NCBI RefSeq assembly: GCF_034274695.1
Contig: NZ_CP128362.1
Span: 6,264,501-6,328,500, forward strand
DNA length: 64,000 nt
Direction: 5' to 3'
Source of the DNA: Chitinophaga sp. LS1
Lineage (GTDB): Bacteria > Bacteroidota > Bacteroidia > Chitinophagales > Chitinophagaceae
Position 1 is the stretch's first letter. The number at the start of each line of letters is the position of its first letter. Shown piece after piece: positions 1 through 8,323 of the stretch. The notes beneath the pieces were generated by a model. That model saw nothing but the letters and a program-made list of their open reading frames with translations. It made no database searches and was not told where the DNA came from. The translations under genes and the position numbers were made by a program.

Positions 1-742
1 CCCAGGCTTCCGGAAAGCTCATATGCTCAGGACGGGTGTAGATGGTGGGGCTTGAAGCGCCCATGAACCCGCAGCCTGAGGCCCACAGGTGACTCACCTT
101 TCCCCCATCAGGACAGAACATCTATTTCCCTTTGCTGCCTGGTCTTTGTAGCGGTACACAGTGATTGTGGCCATAAAGCAGGCCGTTTTGACCTCAATCA
201 CATCAAGTTTGGGCAAACATCATCAAACTGGCTTCATCAGCAGGAATCGCCTTATAATGCCACATTTTTTTGTTTCCAACTCATAAGCCAGCACCAGGTT
301 TTTAGCTTTTGCAAAAGTGGGATATACACAGGGCGGGGTATTTAAGACTGCTATATGCTGTGGGCCGTATCCCAGCAAGCTGTCTTTCAGGATATTCTGC
401 CGGATAAAGGCCAGGTTCCGCAGGGCCGCGGTGGCATAACGGTCATCCTTGTTTAATAGAGGTAGTCAGCGGTGGCTGTCATGCCGGTGCGCCATTGCTG
501 TTGCTGTGTGGGCGTTAATGCCAGCTTCTGATAAGACAGCAATAACAACAGCAACTGATCTGTAGTGGTGCCTGTTCACACCAGATGCTGCCATCAGCAG
601 CCTGCCTTTGCAATAAGGCACCTGAAAGGGTGGGTAAAGTACCTGCATAGGCCTTATTGGGATAAAGCTCCTGCGCACTACCAGGCAGGCAAAGGAGCAT
701 GAATCCTGACAATAAAAGGATCAAGTGCTGGCTACGAAACAT
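1..742 (-). pseudogene. decayed secreted-protein gene next to a LacI regulator
   Basis: Reading leftward from ATG 740-742 there is a good signal peptide (MFRSQHLILLLSGFMLLCLP, ending GSAQ) followed by mature sequence, but the reading frame then changes at least five times. Plausible protein segments alternate between frames: TTDQLLLLLLSYQKLAL, then ATAALRNLAFIRQNILKD, then TPPCVYPTFAKAKNLVLAYE, then VKTACFMATITVYRYKDQ, and finally ASSPTIYTRPEHMSFPEAW at the window edge. Each segment looks like ordinary globular coding sequence, so this is one gene broken by several small indels, not a short ORF. It starts 11 nt beyond the regulator's stop codon and was probably its operon partner. I do not recognise the family with certainty; an exported carbohydrate-active or lyase-like protein is possible. 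It continues beyond position 1. Confidence 0.6.
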
Positions 743-753
743 TGTGTGTGTGT

Positions 754-1827
754 TTAATTCCGATAGTACCGGCAATTTTCTTTTGTAACAATCTCAATTG
801 GCATAAGGTACTCAGGCTCTACGGGTTGGTCATAAACAAGGTGCTGGAACAAAGTGATGATACCTCTGTACCCTTGCTCACGCGGCTTCTCACAGATAAG
901 AAAATCAATAGTTCCAGACTGGAGATAGCTTACATTATCTGGAATAAAATCATATCCCAGCAGGATCAGGTGTTTAAGGCCAGCCTTTTCAAGGCAACGG
1001 GCAACCAGTGATACCCTGGAGTTAGTGACGAAAATAGCGCCGATGGCATTATCTTTTTTAAGGAGCTTTGTCAGATGGCGGGCCACTATTTCATAATCCG
1101 TATCCTTAGAATCGAATGTAATCAGCTCATAAGGCAGCTGATTGTCTTTGAAATACGCCCTGAAGCCTTCTTCCTTTCTCAATATGGAATAGTTGGTATC
1201 TATTTCCTGCGCGATTTTCGTAATAACAATCTTCTGCCCTTCCCGGATGCCATAACTTGCAAGCTGAGCGGCCACGTAGCCACTATGAAAGTTTTCAGGC
1301 CCAATATAGCACATGGCGTTAAAGCCGGGAATATCTGTATTGATCAGCACATAAGGAATACCGGACTCCTTGCAGTAATCAATGAGCTGTAAGGCAGTAT
1401 CAGAAAATGTGGGTGTTAGCAGGATGCCATCCGGGGCCGAGCGTATGATTTTTTTTACCTGCTTTTTAAAAGTGGCTTCATCGTTCTGGTCAAAGAAAAG
1501 CCGCTCTACCTTTATTCCATACTGCCTGATTTCATTTTCGGCCTGGTCAATCCCTTCCTTGGGTGCTTCCCAGAAAGCTGTTTCTGGCGAGGTGACAGGC
1601 AATAGCGTGGCCAGCCGCAGATTTCCCCTGCTGGCCAGTGCCAGGCGCCGCGCCAGTACATTGGGCTGGTAATTCAGCCTTTTCATGATCTCCCGGATCA
1701 AGGCCTTTGTCTTCTCAGATACTCCTTCCCTGTTGTGAATTACCCTGTCTACCGTTGCTATAGATACCTGTGCAAGCCTTGCAATTTCTTTTACTCCTGC
1801 GGCTGCTTTGCTATTATCTTTCTTCAT
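754..1827 (-). CDS. LacI/GalR-family transcriptional regulator
   Basis: 357 residues from ATG 1825-1827; an in-frame start 30 nt upstream is less likely because MKKDN begins just before the DNA-binding domain. Residues ~10-60 form the LacI helix-turn-helix (VKEIARLAQVSIATVDRVIH) with the hinge helix (RRLA), followed by a periplasmic-binding-protein-like sensor domain (PDGILLTPTF, GYVAAQLASYG, AIFVTNSR). This family normally binds a sugar or sugar derivative and controls nearby catabolic genes by repression or activation. The only co-directional downstream neighbour is the decayed secreted-protein gene, so its original target may be lost. The upstream sequence contains TATATTTG, a match to the Bacteroidota -7 element TAnnTTTG, about 15 nt before the start. 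The ligand cannot be told from the sequence. Confidence 0.9.
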   Translation of the reverse strand: MKKDNSKAAAGVKEIARLAQVSIATVDRVIHNREGVSEKTKALIREIMKRLNYQPNVLARRLALASRGNLRLATLLPVTSPETAFWEAPKEGIDQAENEIRQYGIKVERLFFDQNDEATFKKQVKKIIRSAPDGILLTPTFSDTALQLIDYCKESGIPYVLINTDIPGFNAMCYIGPENFHSGYVAAQLASYGIREGQKIVITKIAQEIDTNYSILRKEEGFRAYFKDNQLPYELITFDSKDTDYEIVARHLTKLLKKDNAIGAIFVTNSRVSLVARCLEKAGLKHLILLGYDFIPDNVSYLQSGTIDFLICEKPREQGYRGIITLFQHLVYDQPVEPEYLMPIEIVTKENCRYYRN

Positions 1828-1914
1828 AATATTATTAGCTATAACAAATATAAACAATTAAACAGCCGCGTTGTATGACATTGCCTCCATGTTTTTCACT
1901 GTCCTTTCTCCAGT

Positions 1915-2025
1915 ATGATCGAATCCCCTTTCCCGTTCATAATCCACCATAGCGGCAGACCTGTAATTGATGAACGCCTGGTGCAGGTGGCAGAGCTATT
2001 GCCCCTGCTGTACTTACTAAAATAA
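1915..2025 (+). other. 36-codon ORF, doubtful
   Basis: ATG 1915-1917 opens a 36-codon frame (starts MIESPFPFIIHHSGRPV, ends LLPLLYLLK) that stops at 2023-2025, within the left arm of the terminator at 2024-2061. It has no recognisable domain. It could be a small protein or the remnant of a larger gene; nothing in the sequence decides between these. The rest of 1858-2075 holds nothing else I can identify. Confidence 0.2.
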
Positions 2026-2061
2026 AAAAGCGCACCTGCCAGAAGACAGATGCGCTTTTTT
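2024..2061 (-). terminator. intrinsic terminator, A/T-flanked hairpin
   Basis: Arms AAAAAAGCGCA-type (2024-2034) and TGCGCTTTTTT (2051-2061) pair around a 16-nt loop. It lies 15 nt past the stop of the leftward lipoprotein gene, and the run of A on the left arm reads as a U-tract on that transcript, so it should terminate it; it is symmetric enough to work on both strands. Confidence 0.75.
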
Positions 2062-2075
2062 ACATTTGCTTTTTT

Positions 2076-3059
2076 TCAATAGTAGATATCTACCACCCCA
2101 TTCGGGGTACCATTCGTTACCACACTCGCATGTTGTCCGCAATCCGTCACCGCATTCGCCACTGTCCAGGACAATGCTGATTGCGTACCACCCTGTAACT
2201 GTATCTGAATATTACTGAAGGTGGTCTTCGTTGTATTCGGATAATCAGTACATACTACAGGATAGTATACTTCCAGTGACTCAGCTGCCCAATAGAGCTT
2301 TTGGATATTACTCACTGAAAGATTGATAGAAGAATAGCCGGTGAAAGCAGAGGTGTAGCTATAGGTGCTGCCACTGCTGCCGGTGAGGGTCATGATACCA
2401 GTGAGGCTCGTACCGGCACTCACCCTCACAAGGTTACTGAAGATAGCAGTTCCGCTGGAACCATCTACATACCAGTTGGCAATGGCCCAGTAGTTACCAC
2501 CACCTGCTGCAGAAGGCCCCCATTGTAAGACGGGTTGCAGGATGTAGGAACTATTTTGGAGACCATTGAACATAAAGATGGTCTGCCCATTGGAAGTGGA
2601 AGGTGCAGGTGGTACCGTCCAGGTGGTAGAAAAATAAGAAATCGGTGTAGACACCGGGTTACTCCAGTAAGTGTAAGCAATCCAACCGGAGCTGAGGGGT
2701 TTTACTTTCCGCGCTAAAGGAGCAGCGCTGTTGACATTACCAGGGTAATCAGGAAATGCGCCGGCATCGGCATGGATAGCGCCAAAGTCTTTGGCGACTT
2801 TGCCTGTGGCATCGTCGATGGCTCTTAAACGGCCACCCTGTACATCCAGGTGTTGTCCTTGTTCGATTTTGCTGACTTTGTCAGCTGGGCGCCAACCGCC
2901 GGGAGTTAGTACCATACCTGCCTGGGCTGAGTTGTCAGTGGCAACGGTAGTGGTAGAAACGGGGGTCGTGTCCGGAGCAGATTTGGTCGTTTCTTTGCCG
3001 CATGCAGCAAAGAAGAAGGCGCTGATGAGTATCAGACCGCCAACATAGGTGTGTTTCAT
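2076..3059 (-). CDS. eqolisin-like (glutamic peptidase, family G1-like) lipoprotein
   Basis: 327 residues. The N-terminus is a lipoprotein signal ending in FFFAAC (Cys20), followed by a Thr/Ser-rich tether to ~residue 50 and a conserved-looking pro-region to ~120. The C-terminal ~200 residues are beta-rich and resemble fungal eqolisins: TTWTVP at 145-150, ILQPVLQWG with Gln175, and YWAAESLEVYYP with Glu260. In family G1 the catalytic pair is a Gln in an ILQ-type motif and a Glu in an AEW-type motif about 83 residues later; here the spacing is 85. I therefore infer a surface or periplasmic acid endopeptidase, possibly with an N-terminal propeptide. What is seen is the motif pair and spacing; activity is inference. 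It is a single-gene unit ended by the terminator at 2024-2061. Confidence 0.6.
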   Translation of the reverse strand: MKHTYVGGLILISAFFFAACGKETTKSAPDTTPVSTTTVATDNSAQAGMVLTPGGWRPADKVSKIEQGQHLDVQGGRLRAIDDATGKVAKDFGAIHADAGAFPDYPGNVNSAAPLARKVKPLSSGWIAYTYWSNPVSTPISYFSTTWTVPPAPSTSNGQTIFMFNGLQNSSYILQPVLQWGPSAAGGGNYWAIANWYVDGSSGTAIFSNLVRVSAGTSLTGIMTLTGSSGSTYSYTSAFTGYSSINLSVSNIQKLYWAAESLEVYYPVVCTDYPNTTKTTFSNIQIQLQGGTQSALSWTVANAVTDCGQHASVVTNGTPNGVVDIYY

Positions 3060-3169
3060 GCGTGATCGGGTTTTCTGGTTATTATGGGGATGTTCTTAAA
3101 GTTACCTTGTTTGGATGCGGGGACATAGCAGGGGGAGGTTTTTAAGTTGTTTTTAAGTTCCTTTGTGAT

Positions 3170-3790
3170 ATGAAAAGGGAATTACTGGTCACGGCTGATG
3201 GCTCCCATACAATAGCTATTCCGGACATGAACGTAACATATCATAGCACACACGGTGCGATACAGGAAAGTATGCATGTATTTATCCATTCAGGTTTACA
3301 TGCTATACAGGCACCTGCCATTCGCATCTTTGAAATGGGATTTGGTACAGGATTGAATGCTTTGCTCACTTTACAGTATGCTACTACACCTGTATATTAC
3401 TACGCTGTAGAACAATTTCCCTTGACAGCACAGGAAGTAGAAGGATTAAATTATGGTGCCGATCTACATCAATACCCCTGGAATAAAGATGTAAAAATTT
3501 CTGAAAAGTTTACCCTGCACAAAGCCCATGCATCTTTATTAGATGTAGCTCCTTTTGTCCAAACCTTTCATTTAATTTATTACGATGCTTTTGCACCTGC
3601 AGCCCAACCGGAATTATGGTCGGTCGCTGTCTTTGAAAAATTATATAGCTTATTAGAACCGGGAGGAATACTGGTTACCTATTGTAGTAAAGGAGATGTA
3701 AGAAGAGCTATGCTGGCAGCGGGTTTCAATGTAGAAAAATTAGCAGGCCCGCCGGGAAAAAGAGAAATGCTGCGAGCGGTAAGACCCTAA
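3170..3790 (+). CDS. mnmD: tRNA 5-methylaminomethyl-2-thiouridine methyltransferase (MnmD)
   Basis: 206 residues. The SAM-binding glycine motif FEMGFGTGLNAL and acidic strand end YYAVEQFP are followed by the DUF752-type signature YYDAFAPAAQPELW and the C-terminal GGILVTYCSKGDVRRAM and GPPGKREML blocks. This is the stand-alone equivalent of the N-terminal methyltransferase half of MnmC; it makes the last methylation of mnm5s2U at the wobble position of tRNAs for Lys, Glu and Gln. The FAD-dependent MnmC oxidase half is absent, as is usual for MnmD. It stands alone and is closed by a terminator at 3797-3833. Confidence 0.9.
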   Translation: MKRELLVTADGSHTIAIPDMNVTYHSTHGAIQESMHVFIHSGLHAIQAPAIRIFEMGFGTGLNALLTLQYATTPVYYYAVEQFPLTAQEVEGLNYGADLHQYPWNKDVKISEKFTLHKAHASLLDVAPFVQTFHLIYYDAFAPAAQPELWSVAVFEKLYSLLEPGGILVTYCSKGDVRRAMLAAGFNVEKLAGPPGKREMLRAVRP

Positions 3791-3796
3791 CGACAA

Positions 3797-3833
3797 ATGT
3801 CCCAACATATGTTGAGACACCTGTTCTTTTTTT
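3797..3833 (+). terminator. intrinsic terminator after mnmD
   Basis: A near-perfect palindrome (TGTCcCAACATATGTTGaGACA, 3797-3818) is followed after a few bases by a seven-T run. It begins 7 nt past the mnmD stop codon. The same stem could also serve the convergent globin-like gene, whose stop is at 3841. Confidence 0.7.
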
Positions 3834-3840
3834 AAACAGA

Positions 3841-4398
3841 TTATTTTTGTACGACCTGTGTACGCAGCGTTTCTACGAGTGCACCTACCCTTCCGATCAA
3901 CTGATCAGACAAGCCATTTTTCTTTGCACCTATTACGAGGTCTGCAACAAATGCATCGAAATCATCATTGGCAGCCTTCCCATTCATGCGGGAATTCTGT
4001 GCCGGATCGTGTGCTGCTGTCATACTTTTACCACCATATGTATAACTGGTAGAACCTGTACCTACACATACAAAGTCAGTGAGTTTCTTGCTAAGTGCTT
4101 CAAAACCGCTGGTATTGCCGGCGGTAACTTCTGCCAGCAGAGTTTGGAAAAATCCATTGATAGCAGTATCTGCTGCAATCACGAAGATGGTACTGTCTAA
4201 TACAGAACGAATGCCAAGACGACCCTGTTGAATCATAGTACCAGAATTGGCAGGATCATTCACCATAGTGGATCCTCCGAGTGAGTCATACAATGTTTTT
4301 GTTGTTTCCGTTTTATCTGAATCTTTCTTGCACGAGGTGAGGAACAGGCCTGTGCCAAAGATACCAGCTAATAATAACAGTGCTGCGTTACTTTTCAT
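3841..4398 (-). CDS. lipoprotein with truncated-haemoglobin (group 1-like) domain
   Basis: 185 residues. A lipoprotein signal (LFLTSC, Cys23) is followed by a domain that starts TLYDSLGG at ~34 and ends near residue 180. The truncated-globin features seen are LYDSLGG at the start of helix B, a Gly/aromatic segment TSYTYGGKSM, and the probable proximal haem histidine His130 in MTAAHDPAQ, followed by DDFDAFVADLV and KKNGL as in group 1 trHb proteins. Haem binding is therefore likely, but the usual distal Tyr/Gln residues are not obvious. A secreted, lipid-anchored globin is unusual; roles in NO or O2 handling or haem carriage in the periplasm are guesses. It is 3 nt downstream of the membrane protein gene 4402-4827 and is clearly co-transcribed with it. 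Confidence 0.65.
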   Translation of the reverse strand: MKSNAALLLLAGIFGTGLFLTSCKKDSDKTETTKTLYDSLGGSTMVNDPANSGTMIQQGRLGIRSVLDSTIFVIAADTAINGFFQTLLAEVTAGNTSGFEALSKKLTDFVCVGTGSTSYTYGGKSMTAAHDPAQNSRMNGKAANDDFDAFVADLVIGAKKNGLSDQLIGRVGALVETLRTQVVQK

Positions 4399-4401
4399 TT
4401 T

Positions 4402-4827
4402 CTATTTTTTACTGATGAATAAGTTCATAATTTTTCCGGTGAATGACTGTGCCATAGCCGGACAGCCTTTCTGCATATCAGCAGCGCTGGGTACAAATCG
4501 TGTAGCCGTATAATGTAGTGACTGACCACACCTGCTGATGATGTCGTTGGCATCCGCCAGCAATGGAGAATAAGTAAATATAGCGATACGTGTTCCTGCA
4601 TTCACCAATACATGATCTACGCCGGGCTGTGCATAGAGCCAGGCCTGTACCTGTTCTCCTTCCTGGGCCGTAAGTGATTGCTGAATGTCCATTCTGGCCA
4701 TGATTCGTGTATGCGCATCCGCTGGCTTTGGCCGGGTTACAAGGTAAATGTGTACTAACAGTACGAGTACCAGGCACGCGAGTATACCTCCCGCCCATGG
4801 CAGGATTTTCAGAGCTTTCCTTATCAT
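4402..4827 (-). CDS. single-pass membrane protein, partner of globin-like lipoprotein
   Basis: 141 residues. One transmembrane segment lies at ~9-31 (GGILACLVLVLLVHIYLV), with the remainder presumably periplasmic. The soluble part (MDIQQSLTAQEGEQVQAWLY, then GVDHVLVNAGTRIAIFTY, then DANDIISRCG) has the order helix-strand-strand-helix seen in ferredoxin-like HMA folds, but there is no CxxC, so I assign only a possible ferredoxin-like fold. Two cysteines are present at about 100 and 121. It is the first gene of a two-gene unit with the globin-like lipoprotein, so a shared periplasmic redox or haem-related role is the best inference from context. No named family is recognised. Confidence 0.6.
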   Translation of the reverse strand: MIRKALKILPWAGGILACLVLVLLVHIYLVTRPKPADAHTRIMARMDIQQSLTAQEGEQVQAWLYAQPGVDHVLVNAGTRIAIFTYSPLLADANDIISRCGQSLHYTATRFVPSAADMQKGCPAMAQSFTGKIMNLFISKK

Positions 4828-4858
4828 AAAATAATGTGTAAATTATAGAAACCAGCTT

Positions 4859-4899
4859 CCGTATCTGACGATGTAGTTTTGCTACATATTCAGATACGG
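4859..4899. other. nested stem-loop upstream of the globin-like operon
   Basis: Outer arms CCGTATCTGA (4859-4868) and TCAGATACGG (4890-4899), a 2x2 internal loop, and inner arms ATGTAG (4871-4876) and CTACAT (4882-4887) around a five-base loop. A further weaker pairing CCAGCT/AGCTGG flanks it (about 4852-4857 and 4911-4916). There is no T-tract on either side, so it is not a simple terminator. It lies between the DUF1543 stop and the next leftward start. Confidence 0.6.
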
Positions 4900-4947
4900 G
4901 AAATATATTCAGCTGGATTTAAAAGCTAAAAAATAATTGAAGAGGGG

Positions 4948-5532
4948 TTATTCGGAAGTATATTCTCCATTCAGTATGCGATCCAGTTTAAAATATCCCA
5001 GGTGTACCCGATCTGGCTTTGCAGCTGGACCAGCAGGTGTTAACTCCAAAGCATATTGTGCTCTGATAGTAGCAGGGAGTATTTCTTCTATCAATGCAAA
5101 ATCATCGATATCTACACCATACTTGTCATCGATGTGTGATGTAGCACCGGGGAATGTGGTATGCTTGAAAAACGCAGTAGCTTTTGCTTTTCGAAGCGCT
5201 TCGTTCTTTTCTTTACCAGTGGAGAGCAATTTGTAATGGTATTCCTCCATTTCATTTTCTTTGTATCCACCAAGGTTGATGAAGTAAAGTTGTGTACCAC
5301 CAGCTTCTTTTTCTGTACGGGGTATCACTTTTACCTGCATATCATCTACAAGCGTCACTTCCCTGAAAGCATCAAGGTGAAGATTCCCTTTTGCTTCCGG
5401 CCAGAAGGCTTCCAGCGCAGGTATTACCTCCTTCAGTGAAGTAGCGACACCAAAGAAGACATCATGCTGTTCTGTGTGTCTGCCTGCAGGCTTGCATCCT
5501 GCAAGGATCATAAAAAGCTTTACTTGTTCCAT
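4948..5532 (-). CDS. DUF1543 domain protein
   Basis: 194 residues. The N-terminal block MEQVKLFMILAGCKPAGRHT-EQHDVFFG, then LKEVIPALEAFWPEA and HLDAFREVTLVDD is the DUF1543 signature; a second copy-like half (QLYFINLGGYKENEMEEYHY, VDIDDFALIEEILP) follows, as is usual for this family of about 190 residues. Function is unknown; the protein is probably cytoplasmic. Its start codon overlaps the end of cbiA by 13 nt (the cbiA stop lies inside ATGGAACAAGTAA), so translation is likely coupled and it belongs to the cbiA transcript. That link is contextual only; DUF1543 genes are not known to me as B12 genes. Confidence 0.8.
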   Translation of the reverse strand: MEQVKLFMILAGCKPAGRHTEQHDVFFGVATSLKEVIPALEAFWPEAKGNLHLDAFREVTLVDDMQVKVIPRTEKEAGGTQLYFINLGGYKENEMEEYHYKLLSTGKEKNEALRKAKATAFFKHTTFPGATSHIDDKYGVDIDDFALIEEILPATIRAQYALELTPAGPAAKPDRVHLGYFKLDRILNGEYTSE

Positions 5533-6809
5533 AATGATAAAAGTATTGCGACGTCTTCACCCCAGTAAAAATGAATGTAGGAGGCGAGCACATTTTGCTG
5601 TCTGTAAATAGGTGTTGGTACGGCTTTACCACGGGCATTCTGTACTTCGCCGATGGTGATGAGATTTGATGTGGCGTGTGAGTAATGGAATTCGTGCCCT
5701 TTCAAAACCGCATCTTCAATTTTTACTTTGCGATAACCTAGTGATAAGCGACTATCAACCATGCTGGTCTCAAGGTCCAGTACACCACACATGTCGTGGC
5801 GGGTGCCTTCCTGATCTGTAATAACGTTGCCCAGGTACATCATCCCCCCACATTCTGCAATCACACGTCCGCCGTTTTCGCAATAGTCGCGAATAGCTTT
5901 TCGCATGGCGAGGTTCTGCTGTAAGGCGGATAAATATAATTCAGGATAGCCTCCGGCGAGGTAGAGCAGATCTGCTTCAGGTAAAGATGTATCATGTATT
6001 GGACTAAAATAGGTCACATCTCCAAACTGACGGATATTCTCTGCATAGATAAAATTAAATGCTTCGTCCCAGGCTACAGCGATCTTAAATTTCTTTTGAA
6101 AAAAAGAATGCCTTGTCTCTGTCGAAGGTCTGTTTTTCTCCGTCAAAGCCAATAACCCATCGATATCCACCGACTTACTTACATGAGCAGCTGCCAGCTC
6201 TACAATCGCCTCATAATCATTTTCACCTGACAATGCCAACCCCAGATGTCTGGAAGGAATCTTTATCTCTTCATTCACAGGAATATACCCCAATGGCATA
6301 ATACCCACATCCCCGCACGCATCCTTCAGAAACTGATAATGACTCTCCGTATTGACAAAATTGAAAATAACCCCGGCAATCTTTACATCCGTATTAAAAT
6401 TCTTCAACCCATACAACAACGGCGCCACTGAATACGCCATTGCCTTTGCATTCACCACCAGTATCACAGGTATATCCAGCAACAATGCAATCGCCGCACT
6501 ACTCCCCTCCCATTTCACGGCTCCGTCATACAACCCCATCACACCTTCTGTGACTACCACATCTGCATCATCGCTGTAGTGACTATACAGATCCTGCACA
6601 TGTGCCTCACTCATCATAAACGTATCCAGATTGATGCTCTGCCTGCGGGCTGCCCGGGTATGATGGGTTGTATCGATATAATCAGGGCCGCATTTAAAAG
6701 GCTGGACCTGCAAGCCCCTGTTATGCAATGCCCGCAACAACCCCAAAGTGAGTGTGGTCTTGCCTGAATGGCTGGATGGTGCTGCGATTAAAAACTGAGG
6801 CTTCTTCAT
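5520..6809 (-). CDS. cbiA: cobyrinate a,c-diamide synthase (CbiA/CobB)
   Basis: 429 residues, a normal length. It amidates the a and c side chains of cobyrinic acid using glutamine and ATP. The N-terminal dethiobiotin-synthetase-like ATPase shows APSSHSGKTTLTLGLL (P-loop) and KCGPDYID; the middle has GVMGLYDG; the C-terminal class-I-like glutaminase domain has DLLYLAGGYPELY, the nucleophile Cys in VIAECGGMMYLG, and the His of GHEFHYSH. It is divergent from cbiP with only 47 nt between the starts, so the two promoters share one short region. It is followed by DUF1543 in the same transcript. Confidence 0.95.
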   Translation of the reverse strand: MKKPQFLIAAPSSHSGKTTLTLGLLRALHNRGLQVQPFKCGPDYIDTTHHTRAARRQSINLDTFMMSEAHVQDLYSHYSDDADVVVTEGVMGLYDGAVKWEGSSAAIALLLDIPVILVVNAKAMAYSVAPLLYGLKNFNTDVKIAGVIFNFVNTESHYQFLKDACGDVGIMPLGYIPVNEEIKIPSRHLGLALSGENDYEAIVELAAAHVSKSVDIDGLLALTEKNRPSTETRHSFFQKKFKIAVAWDEAFNFIYAENIRQFGDVTYFSPIHDTSLPEADLLYLAGGYPELYLSALQQNLAMRKAIRDYCENGGRVIAECGGMMYLGNVITDQEGTRHDMCGVLDLETSMVDSRLSLGYRKVKIEDAVLKGHEFHYSHATSNLITIGEVQNARGKAVPTPIYRQQNVLASYIHFYWGEDVAILLSLWNK

Positions 6810-6856
6810 TTGGTCAAAGATAGTACATTTGTAAAATTATCTATACGCCCAACGCT

Positions 6857-8323
6857 ATGCAGCAATTAAAACCCATCATGTTTGTAGGTACCGCTTCAGA
6901 CGTCGGGAAAAGCTTTATAAATACCGGTTTCTGCCGCATTTTCAAACAGGATGGTTACCAACCAGCTCCGTTTAAGGCACAGAACATGTCACTCAACAGC
7001 TTCGTTACTCCTGACGGACTTGAAATAGGCCGCGCGCAAGCAGTACAGGCAGAAGCCTGTGGGCTGCCCTGTAGTGCAGATATGAACCCTGTATTGCTGA
7101 AACCTACGAATGACAAGACCTCGCAGGTTGTATTGATGGGTAAACCTGTGGGGAGCCAGTCGGCCTATGATTACTTCATGGGGAATAATAAACAGGAATT
7201 GTTGAATGCTGCCAAAGCAGCCTTTGACAGGTTGCTGGCCCAGTATAGCCCTGTAGTAATGGAAGGTGCAGGTAGTATCAGTGAACTAAACCTGAAACAC
7301 AGGGATATTACAAATATGCGGATGGCACTGCATGCAAGGGCAGATGTATACCTCGTTGCAGACATTGACAAAGGCGGCATCTTTGGGAGTGTATATGGCA
7401 CAATCGCACTTTTACCTCCTGAAGAAAAAGCATTGCTGAAAGGCATCATCGTCAATAAATTCCGTGGCGATGCCCGTCTTTTTGAAACCGGAAAAACCTT
7501 GCTGGAAGAGCTGTGCGGTGTTCCTGTAGTTGGTATCATCCCTTATCGAAGGGATATCTACGTAGAGGAAGAAGACTCTGTGGCACTGGCTCGTAAGCAA
7601 CAACAGGCAGGTAGTGGCAAAGTCAATGTAGTAGTAGTTTTACTAAACCGTTTGTCCAACTTCACAGACTTTACCGTACTCGAAAAAGATGAGCGCGTAC
7701 ACCTGTATTATAGCAATAACGCGGCTGAAATTGCACAGGCAGACATTGTGATTATACCCGGTAGTAAAAATACCATTGCAGACCTGGTGGATATCAAAAA
7801 TAATGGTGTGGCAACAGCCATCACACAGGCATTCAAAGACGGCAAGACTGTGATTGGTATCTGTGGTGGTTACCAGATGATGGGGCATAGTGTGGAAGAT
7901 CCTGTAGGTGTGGAAGGTACTGTTTCTTGTATGCCCGGGCTGGGGTTGCTACCAGTAACAACAGTACTTACTGAAGTAAAGACCACACAACAATGCACCT
8001 TTCAATATAAAAATAGTGCCGCTATCTGTGAAGGATATGAGATTCATATGGGGATTACCTCAAGCAACACCCCATTGAATACGATGCCCCATGGCCACGG
8101 GGATGGGTATATATTGAACGACCGCTGCTGGGGCACCTATATCCATGGCATTTTGGATAACCCTGTAGTCGTGGACGACCTGCTTTCCCCTTTCAGGATG
8201 GAAGCTGCCGCCCCCTTTGATTACAACAATTATAAACATGAGCAGTACGATAAACTGGCACAACATCTGCGCGAACATGTCGATATTGCCTACATTTACA
8301 GTCAATTAAAAAGTGAACAATGA
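6857..8323 (+). CDS. cbiP: adenosylcobyric acid synthase (CbiP/CobQ)
   Basis: 488 residues, family-typical. It performs the four amidations (b, d, e, g) that turn adenosylcobyrinate a,c-diamide into adenosylcobyric acid. Visible motifs: GTASDVGKSFINTGF (ATP loop), KAQNMSLNSFVT, GAGSISELNL, the glutaminase nucleophile Cys in VIGICGGYQMMG, and the C-terminal His in YIHGILDN. First gene of a three-gene rightward run (cbiP-cobD-cbiB); its stop overlaps the next start in ATGA. A TACATTTG box at 6824-6831 about 25 nt upstream of the ATG fits the Bacteroidota -7 element, although no well-spaced -33 TTG is seen. Confidence 0.95.
   Translation: MQQLKPIMFVGTASDVGKSFINTGFCRIFKQDGYQPAPFKAQNMSLNSFVTPDGLEIGRAQAVQAEACGLPCSADMNPVLLKPTNDKTSQVVLMGKPVGSQSAYDYFMGNNKQELLNAAKAAFDRLLAQYSPVVMEGAGSISELNLKHRDITNMRMALHARADVYLVADIDKGGIFGSVYGTIALLPPEEKALLKGIIVNKFRGDARLFETGKTLLEELCGVPVVGIIPYRRDIYVEEEDSVALARKQQQAGSGKVNVVVVLLNRLSNFTDFTVLEKDERVHLYYSNNAAEIAQADIVIIPGSKNTIADLVDIKNNGVATAITQAFKDGKTVIGICGGYQMMGHSVEDPVGVEGTVSCMPGLGLLPVTTVLTEVKTTQQCTFQYKNSAAICEGYEIHMGITSSNTPLNTMPHGHGDGYILNDRCWGTYIHGILDNPVVVDDLLSPFRMEAAAPFDYNNYKHEQYDKLAQHLREHVDIAYIYSQLKSEQ

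Noticed and set aside
6810..6856. Second cobalamin riboswitch between cbiA and cbiP
   Set aside because: The 47-nt gap is far too short and contains none of the conserved B12-box sequences.
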